Source of the DNA: Bacteroidales bacterium
GTDB taxonomy: Bacteria; Bacteroidota; Bacteroidia; Bacteroidales; VadinHA17
Length of the DNA stretch: 10,464 nucleotides
Assembly: GCA_027451265.1 (NCBI GenBank)
Contig: DAIDJT010000065.1
Location: forward strand, 1 to 10,464
Reading direction: 5' to 3'
Position 1 is the stretch's first letter. The number at the start of each line of letters is the position of its first letter. Below the pieces are notes generated by a model, which was not told where the DNA came from, searched no databases, and saw only the letters and a list, made by a program, of their open reading frames with translations. Below, piece by piece: positions 5,555-10,464 of the stretch. The translations under genes were made by a program, and so were the position numbers.

Positions 5555-7440
5555 CCTGCTGTTGCTTTTACCGTCTCCACGGAAGCCTGGCCCGGTTTGA
5601 CCAGCGGGAGAAGCCGGAGTGACGGAGATTCAAGAAACGGACCAATCCGGTATTCAGGCCACCTGGCATTGACAAGTTCAATTGTCTCCGGCTCTGAACA
5701 GACGACATTTGGCCACTCACGCGGGAAAGCCGGCAGTGAGCGGGTTTTGGAGGTGGCATCGATGAAGATCGCACCTCCTTCAAGGTGATACAGGTCACGT
5801 GCCGGATCACTGTTGCCGGTCACCAGCCATATGAGCATTGCCGGATCATCGGCATCAGCTCCGTCATCAACTGCAATGATGACAGTACCCGGAGTGGTAA
5901 GTGATGCGGGCAGTGAGGCTGCCAGACCATGCATATCAAGCCCCTCCTCCGGCTTAAGTATTGTCAGAACCGCCACCGGCAGGGCAAATTCAGCCATTGT
6001 CTTCATCCCGGTGACGACTTTCTCATTGAACTGTTCACCGGTAAGGAGCAGCAGCGGGACGGAATGATACTCATCGGTGCGTTCCTCCGGTAGCTTCACT
6101 GTGGCGTCAATGCCCAGCTTGCCTCCCATGCTGAACCTGTCTGAGGAGTGATCAAGCACGTCAAGCGGTCCGCGGGTGAGCAGCAGGTCAGACTCAAACC
6201 TGACGTTTGCAAATACTGCTTCAGCCACAGCCCTGTAATCAGTAACTGGCAGGTTGCCGCTGACAACGATAATGTATTTGCTGAGCATCATCTGGCCTGC
6301 GCCGAAGAGGGCACTGAGCACTTTCATCCCCTGCCCCGGGTAGGTCTTTTCTATGCTTACTATCACAAGGTTATGGGCTACGCCCGAAACTGGCATGTGC
6401 AGCTCCCGTATCTCCGGGGCAATAGCAAGTTTTATGGGTGCGAAGAAGATTTTTTCTGTTGCCTTTCCCATCCATGCATCTTCCATTGGCGGAACTCCGA
6501 CTATTGTGGCGGGATAGACAGCGTTTCTCCTGTGGGTTATACAGGTAACATGGAATACCGGGTAAAGATCGGCAAGGGAATAAAAGCCGGTATGGTCACC
6601 AAAAGGGCCTTCAGTGACTGCCGCCTCGGAGGTATCAACATATCCTTCAATGACGAAATCAGAGTCTGCGGGCACCCACATATCATTTGTAAGGCATTTG
6701 ACGAGGTCAACGCGCCGCCGTCTCAGAAATGCCGCCAGGAGGTACTCGCTGATATCTTCCGGCAGTGGTGCCGTGGCTGCATAGGTATATACCGGATCAC
6801 CTCCCAGGGTAACTGTGACAGGCATCCGTCCTCCCCTTTTCTTCCATGCCTCAAAGTGGCGGGCACCGGTCTTGTGCCTGTGCCAGTGCATTCCGGTGAT
6901 ATCGCGGCCCATGATCTGCATCCGGTACATTCCCAGGTTTGGCTTACCGGTCACGGGGTGCCTGGTATGCACCAGGGGCAACGTCACAAACCTGTCACCG
7001 TCATGAGGCCAGCATTTAAGTATGGGCAGCCTGCCAAGGTCAGGCTCCTGCACTACAATCTCCTGGCATTCACCCCTTCCCCTCTTTCTCCTGGGTGAGA
7101 GAGTGAGAAGACGGAGCATCCCCGGCAGACGTGACAGCCAGCCTGTCAGGCCGCGAGGCTGAGTCAGGGACTCCACCAGTGAAAACAGCTCTTCGCCGGC
7201 ATCATCAAGTGATGCACGGCTGATGGCTGCCGCCATTCGCCCGTCTGAGGCAAAAGCGTTTATGAGCAGCGGAAAGGCAGTGCCGGTGTTCTCAAAAAGC
7301 ACCGCCTTACCCCCATTCTTTACCAGGCGGTCAGCTATCTCAGTTATCTCCAATACAGGATTTACCGGGCATGTGACACGCACGAGTTCACCTCGTGATT
7401 CCAGAAATGACACAAACTGAGACAGGCCGTTAAATGACAT
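5551..7440 (-). CDS. UbiD-family decarboxylase (prenylated-FMN dependent)
   Basis: A 629-residue member of the UbiD (de)carboxylase family, which uses prenylated FMN made by a UbiX partner to decarboxylate aromatic or alpha,beta-unsaturated acids. Family signatures are PNLGMYRMQ (N168 and R173), GMHWHRHKTGARHFEAW (183-199), MPVTVTLGGDP (206-215) and TEGPFGDHTGFYS (E277, D282, H283). N168, R173, E277 and D282 occupy the positions expected for metal/cofactor binding and the Glu-Arg-acid catalytic network. It is longer than E. coli UbiD (497 residues), mainly through an extended C-terminal part after about residue 500, as in versions annotated as menaquinone-biosynthesis decarboxylases. A quinone role is plausible, but the substrate cannot be read from sequence and no ubiX, men or mqn gene is in view. 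The stop overlaps the phosphatase start; a promoter element lies 18 bp upstream, so the two probably form one transcript. Confidence 0.94.
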   Translation of the reverse strand: MSFNGLSQFVSFLESRGELVRVTCPVNPVLEITEIADRLVKNGGKAVLFENTGTAFPLLINAFASDGRMAAAISRASLDDAGEELFSLVESLTQPRGLTGWLSRLPGMLRLLTLSPRRKRGRGECQEIVVQEPDLGRLPILKCWPHDGDRFVTLPLVHTRHPVTGKPNLGMYRMQIMGRDITGMHWHRHKTGARHFEAWKKRGGRMPVTVTLGGDPVYTYAATAPLPEDISEYLLAAFLRRRRVDLVKCLTNDMWVPADSDFVIEGYVDTSEAAVTEGPFGDHTGFYSLADLYPVFHVTCITHRRNAVYPATIVGVPPMEDAWMGKATEKIFFAPIKLAIAPEIRELHMPVSGVAHNLVIVSIEKTYPGQGMKVLSALFGAGQMMLSKYIIVVSGNLPVTDYRAVAEAVFANVRFESDLLLTRGPLDVLDHSSDRFSMGGKLGIDATVKLPEERTDEYHSVPLLLLTGEQFNEKVVTGMKTMAEFALPVAVLTILKPEEGLDMHGLAASLPASLTTPGTVIIAVDDGADADDPAMLIWLVTGNSDPARDLYHLEGGAIFIDATSKTRSLPAFPREWPNVVCSEPETIELVNARWPEYRIGPFLESPSLRLLPLVKPGQASVETVKATAG

Positions 7441-7457
7441 TGAGCAACAGATTTGTA

Positions 7458-7465
7458 CAAATATA
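7458..7465 (-). promoter_or_regulatory. Predicted -7 promoter element of the ubiD-family/phosphatase operon
   Basis: On the minus strand this reads TATATTTG, a full match to TAnnTTTG. Transcription would begin near 7452, leaving about 12 nt before the ATG at 7440. It lies inside the T-rich tail of the enolase terminator, so terminator and promoter share bases. No -33 element is visible because the hairpin occupies that position. Confidence 0.45.
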
Positions 7466-7495
7466 AAAATAAAAACTCCGCGCAGGCGGAGTTTT
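7466..7495 (-). terminator. Intrinsic terminator of eno
   Basis: The arms AAAACTCCGC and GCGGAGTTTT (7472-7481 and 7486-7495) are a perfect 10-bp inverted repeat around a 4-base loop. On the minus strand the stem runs into TTTTTATTTTTATAT, a good U-tract. It begins 22 bp after the enolase stop. The A/T ends of the stem would let it work weakly on the plus strand too, but no plus-strand gene enters it. Confidence 0.9.
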
Positions 7496-7517
7496 CATTA
7501 TGGTAACAGTGCCGGGA

Positions 7518-8795
7518 TTACTCGCAACCGTAAACTGCATTTGCACCCAGTTCCTCCTCAATGCGGAGAAGCTGATTGTATTTGGCAATACGGTCGGTAC
7601 GGCTGAGTGATCCGGTCTTTATCTGGCCCGAGTTGGTTGCAACTGCAACATCGGCGATTGTTGAGTCTTCGGTCTCACCCGAACGGTGTGATGTCACTGT
7701 TGTATAACCAGCCCTGTGAGCCATCTCGATGCAGTTGAGGGTTTCGGTCAGGGTTCCGATCTGGTTCAGCTTGATGAGGATGCTGTTGGCGCAGCCAAGG
7801 CTGATACCTTTCTCAAGATACTCAACGTTTGTCACGAACAGGTCGTCGCCGACGATCTGGATCCTTGAACCGAGCTGCTGGGTATGCAGTTTCCATCCTT
7901 CCCAGTCGCCCTCGCTCATACCGTCCTCGATGGAATCAATGATGGGATATTTTTCAACCAGTGCGGTGAGATAATCTGCCTGCTGTGCAGGGGTGAGTTT
8001 CTTGCCTTTTTCTCCTTCAAACCTGGCGTAATTGTAAACACCATCTTCAAAGAATGAGCTTGCGGCACAGTCAAGTGCTATTGCCACGTCGCTGACCGGC
8101 TTGTAACCAGCAGCCGTGATTGCCTTGATAATGCAATCAAGTGCATCTTCTGTGCCTTTTAGAGCCGGTGCGAAACCGCCCTCATCACCTACTGCGGTGC
8201 TGAGGCCGCGTTCCTTGAGCACTTTTTTCAGTGAATGGAACACTTCTGCTCCCATCCTGAGGCCTTCGGCAAATGAGGTGGCGCCTTTCGGACGGATCAT
8301 GAACTCCTGGAATGCTATAGGTGCGTCAGAGTGGGCACCGCCGTTTATGATGTTCATCATCGGTACGGGGAGGACGCGTGCGTTGGTTCCGCCGATGTAC
8401 CTGTACAGAGGCAGCCCGTGGTATGCTGCTGCAGCTTTCGCGCATGCGAGTGACACACCAAGAATTGCATTGGCGCCAAGATTGCTTTTGGTGGGGGTAC
8501 CGTCAAGGTCAATCATCTTCTGGTCAAGACCAATCTGGTCAGTAACATCCATTCCCATGACTTCCTCAGCAATGACATTGTTGACATTGTGAACGGCCTT
8601 GAGAACGCCCTTGCCAAGATAACGGGCCTTGTCTCCGTCTCTCAGTTCCAGTGCCTCGTTTTCACCTGTTGATGCACCTGAAGGAACTGCTGCCCTGCCT
8701 GATGCACCGCTGGCTGTTACAACTTCGACCTCGATGGTCGGATTGCCCCTTGAATCAAGGATCTCTCTTGCGTGAACACTAACTATCTGACTCAT
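7518..8795 (-). CDS. eno: Enolase (phosphopyruvate hydratase)
   Basis: Cytoplasmic glycolytic enzyme converting 2-phosphoglycerate to phosphoenolpyruvate. The 425-residue length is normal for bacterial enolase. All expected residues are visible: REILDSRGNPTIEVEV near the N-terminus, the mobile loop PSGASTGENEALELRDGD, H155 in NGGAHSD, E164 in FQEFM, catalytic E205 in GDEGG, and Mg ligands D242 (ALDCAAS), E290 (SIEDGM) and D317 (GDDLFVTN). The general base is K342 in ILIKLNQIGTLTET; SHRSGETEDSTIADVAV (369-385) and K393 in QIKTG follow. The ATG at 8795 gives the family-standard N-terminus. The gene follows rplQ on the same strand, but a strong terminator separates them, so it is probably transcribed on its own. 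It ends in its own terminator. Confidence 0.98.
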   Translation of the reverse strand: MSQIVSVHAREILDSRGNPTIEVEVVTASGASGRAAVPSGASTGENEALELRDGDKARYLGKGVLKAVHNVNNVIAEEVMGMDVTDQIGLDQKMIDLDGTPTKSNLGANAILGVSLACAKAAAAYHGLPLYRYIGGTNARVLPVPMMNIINGGAHSDAPIAFQEFMIRPKGATSFAEGLRMGAEVFHSLKKVLKERGLSTAVGDEGGFAPALKGTEDALDCIIKAITAAGYKPVSDVAIALDCAASSFFEDGVYNYARFEGEKGKKLTPAQQADYLTALVEKYPIIDSIEDGMSEGDWEGWKLHTQQLGSRIQIVGDDLFVTNVEYLEKGISLGCANSILIKLNQIGTLTETLNCIEMAHRAGYTTVTSHRSGETEDSTIADVAVATNSGQIKTGSLSRTDRIAKYNQLLRIEEELGANAVYGCE

Positions 8796-8824
8796 TGTAA
8801 TTTATGTTTTTTAATAATACTATG

Positions 8825-8831
8825 CAATATA
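8825..8831 (-). promoter_or_regulatory. Weak candidate -7 promoter element of eno
   Basis: The minus strand reads TATATTG, one T short of TAnnTTTG, about 30 bp before the enolase ATG. It directly follows the T-rich tail of the rplQ terminator. The position suits a promoter for a separately transcribed eno, but the match is imperfect. Confidence 0.25.
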
Positions 8832-8834
8832 TAT

Positions 8835-8869
8835 AAAAAAGGGATATGGTCATTCAGACAATATCCCTT
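8835..8869 (-). terminator. Intrinsic terminator after rplQ
   Basis: AAGGGATAT (8839-8847) and ATATCCCTT (8861-8869) are perfect 9-bp complementary arms. Inside the loop GTC and GAC can add three more pairs after one mismatch. On the minus strand the stem is followed by a run of six T and then TATATATA. It lies about 20 bp past the rplQ stop and marks the end of the ribosomal-protein/rpoA operon. Confidence 0.88.
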
Positions 8870-8889
8870 CAGTATATGATCATTGACTG

Positions 8890-9408
8890 TTATTCTTTTG
8901 ATTCTTCGGTTTCAGGTGCCTTTTCTTCAGCCGGAGTTTCAGTTTTTGCAGCTGTTTCGGCTACGGCAGCAGTTTCAGCGGTTTTCTTCTTCGGGGTACG
9001 ACGGCGGCGTGCTGTCTTGGCCTTGGTACCTTCGGTTGCCAGCATGTTCTCATTGAAGTCAACAAGTTCAATGATGCACATCTCGGCTGAGTCACCTATG
9101 CGTGATCCTGTCTTAAGGATGCGGGTGTAACCTCCGGGGCGGCCGGCGATCTTCGGGCCTACTTCCCTGAACAGTTCGGCAACGGCGTTTTTGTTTTCAA
9201 GATAACTGAATACAACCCTGCGTGAGTGGGTTGAGTCATCCTTTGACTTTGTGATGAGGGGCTCAACGTAAGTTCTCAGCGCGCGTGCTTTGGCGGTTGT
9301 TGTGCTGATACGCTTGTGAAGGATCAGTGATGATGCCAGATTGGCCATCATTGCCTTCCTGTCGGCGCTTTTCCTTCCAAGGTGGTTTATAGCATTTAAA
9401 TGTCGCAT
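8890..9408 (-). CDS. rplQ: 50S ribosomal protein L17 with acidic/basic C-terminal extension
   Basis: A protein of the large ribosomal subunit. The first 120 or so residues form the conserved L17 domain: MRHLNAINHLGRKSADRKAM at the N-terminus, LASSLILHKRISTTTAKARALR at about 25-46, and GGYTRILKTGSRIGDSAEM near 92-110, followed by CIIELVDFNEN. The product is 172 residues, against 127 for E. coli L17. The extra tail has a basic block (ARRRRTPKKK) and then an Ala/Glu/Thr/Lys-rich low-complexity end, probably disordered. Such tails are common in Bacteroidota L17, so this is lineage character, not a fusion. The gene starts 22 bp after the rpoA stop and is the last gene before a strong terminator. 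Confidence 0.97.
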   Translation of the reverse strand: MRHLNAINHLGRKSADRKAMMANLASSLILHKRISTTTAKARALRTYVEPLITKSKDDSTHSRRVVFSYLENKNAVAELFREVGPKIAGRPGGYTRILKTGSRIGDSAEMCIIELVDFNENMLATEGTKAKTARRRRTPKKKTAETAAVAETAAKTETPAEEKAPETEESKE

Positions 9409-9430
9409 TTCTCTCTATCCTTACCTGTTA

Positions 9431-10423
9431 TTAATCTTTGTCGAGTTTGTATTTTGCCACATCCATCCCGAATGAGAGGCTCATTGTTTCAAGGAGCTCA
9501 TCGAGTTCGGTAAGCGACTTCTTGCCGAAGTTGCGGAACTTGAGGAGGTCATTCTTATTGAATTTGACCAGGTCACCAAGGGTTTCCACCTCAGCTGCCT
9601 TGAGGCAGTTAAGAGCCCTTACGGAGAGGTCAAGGTCAACGAGTTTGGTTTTGAGCAGCTGGCGCATGTGGAGTATCTCCTCGTCGAATTCCTCGTTTGC
9701 CATCTTGTCTTCATAGTCAATTGTGATCTTTTCTTCCGAGAAGAGCATGAAGTGGTAAATGAGGATTTTTGCTGCCTCCTTGAGGGCGTCCTTGGGGTGA
9801 ATGGAGCCGTCAGTGGTTATTTCTATGATGAGTTTTTCGTAGTCGGTTTTCTGTTCAACCCTGTAGTTTTCGATTGAGTATTTTACGTTGCGGACAGGGG
9901 TGAAAATCGAATCGATTGCAATAAGTCCGAATTCGGCTTCAGCGGGCTGGTTTTCTTCAGCCGGCACATAGCCCCTGCCTTTTGAGATATTGATCTCGAA
10001 CTGCAGTTTGACATCGGGTTCCATACGGCAGATGACCAGTTCAGGGTTGAGCACCTCGAAGCTGCTGAGTGAGTTATTCAGGTCACCGGCTTTGAAAGCT
10101 TCCTGCCCGGAGATTTTGACCACAATTTTCTCGGTGTCGATATCCTCAACCATTCTCCTGAAGCGTATCTGTTTCAGATTCAGGATGATTTCGGTTACGT
10201 CCTCCATCACGCCGGTGATGGTTGAGAACTCATGATCAACGCCCTCTATCTTGACTGTAGTGATGGCGAATCCTTCCAGTGAGGAGAGGAGAATTCTTCT
10301 GAGGGCATTACCCACGGTGATGCCATAGCCGGGTTCAAGCGGGCGGAATTCAAATTTTCCGTACTGGTCGTCCGCTTCCAGTAATATTACTTTATCAGGT
10401 TTCTGGAATGCTAATATGGCCAT
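9431..10423 (-). CDS. rpoA: DNA-directed RNA polymerase alpha subunit
   Basis: The alpha subunit dimerises to nucleate RNA polymerase assembly and contacts promoter DNA and regulators through its C-terminal domain. The 330-residue product starts MAILAFQKPDKV, the standard Bacteroidota N-terminus. The N-terminal domain contains FRPLEPGYGITVGNALRRIL (about 25-44) and SSLEGFA, then VLNPELVIC, KGRGYVPAEEN and the STDGSIHPKDALKEAAKIL type segment (TTDGSIHPKDALKEA). The C-terminal domain holds LSVRALNCLKAAEVETLGDL and LLKFRNFGKKSLTELDELL. I chose the ATG at 10423; the in-frame ATG at 10462 would add 13 non-conserved residues (MNFTRSNKSNNIH). rplQ follows after 22 bp, the usual alpha-operon order, with rpsD expected just outside the window. 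The remaining 41 bases (10424-10464) show no promoter. Confidence 0.98.
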   Translation of the reverse strand: MAILAFQKPDKVILLEADDQYGKFEFRPLEPGYGITVGNALRRILLSSLEGFAITTVKIEGVDHEFSTITGVMEDVTEIILNLKQIRFRRMVEDIDTEKIVVKISGQEAFKAGDLNNSLSSFEVLNPELVICRMEPDVKLQFEINISKGRGYVPAEENQPAEAEFGLIAIDSIFTPVRNVKYSIENYRVEQKTDYEKLIIEITTDGSIHPKDALKEAAKILIYHFMLFSEEKITIDYEDKMANEEFDEEILHMRQLLKTKLVDLDLSVRALNCLKAAEVETLGDLVKFNKNDLLKFRNFGKKSLTELDELLETMSLSFGMDVAKYKLDKD

Positions 10424-10464
10424 ATGAATATTATTACTTTTATTACTTCGAGTAAAGTTCAACG

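Noticed and set aside
6148..7098. 316-codon plus-strand open frame inside the ubiD-family gene
   Set aside because: It is antisense to a well-conserved enzyme core, is rich in Cys/His with no domain pattern, and has no promoter; it is a shadow of the real gene.
8116..8592. 158-codon plus-strand open frame inside eno
   Set aside because: It is antisense to conserved enolase motifs and is low-complexity in Ser/Ala; it has no independent support.
10443..10455. Small inverted repeat TTACT-TCG-AGTAA before rpoA
   Set aside because: Five-base A/T-rich arms with a 3-base loop are expected by chance, and the site lies in a short operon gap.
10424..10462. Upstream start for rpoA adding 13 residues
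   Set aside because: The added residues are not part of the conserved RpoA N-terminus, which begins MAILAFQKPDKV.

Overview
The window looks like a chromosomal segment of a member of the Bacteroidota, most likely Bacteroidales. HisRS, RpoA, enolase and the DUF4870 protein read like Bacteroidota versions. Upstream regions carry the Bacteroidota -7 element TAnnTTTG instead of TATAAT boxes. Clear Shine-Dalgarno sequences are scarce, and base composition looks close to balanced by eye.

Layout, left to right. (1) 1-749, minus: the N-terminal 249 codons of hisS, cut by the window edge, with a promoter just upstream and a short perfect inverted repeat in the following gap. (2) 888-2897, minus: a compact three-gene cluster of a Tyr-rich exported protein, a second exported protein of unknown function, and a small DUF4870 membrane protein. 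(3) 2898-3037: a divergent promoter region. (4) 3038-4369, plus: a membrane hybrid histidine kinase/response regulator whose kinase core is degenerate but whose receiver is intact. (5) 4370-4573: a convergent gap holding four 32-bp direct repeats that can fold. (6) 4574-7440, minus: a UbiD-family decarboxylase followed, with overlapping stop and start, by a membrane SpoIIE/PP2C-type phosphatase. (7) 7518-8795, minus: enolase, ended by an intrinsic terminator that abuts the ubiD-family promoter. (8) 8890-10423, minus: rplQ and rpoA, the end of the ribosomal-protein alpha operon, closed by a second intrinsic terminator.

Much of the window is housekeeping: transcription, translation, glycolysis and probably quinone or aromatic-acid metabolism. 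The accessory interest lies in the middle: the degenerate hybrid kinase, the facing phosphatase gene, the repeat array between them, and the exported-protein pair. I see no mobile element, CRISPR array, RNA gene or defence system, and no clear evidence of a new multi-gene system. The best leads are the apparent pseudokinase, the 32-bp repeat array and the uncharacterised envelope operon.
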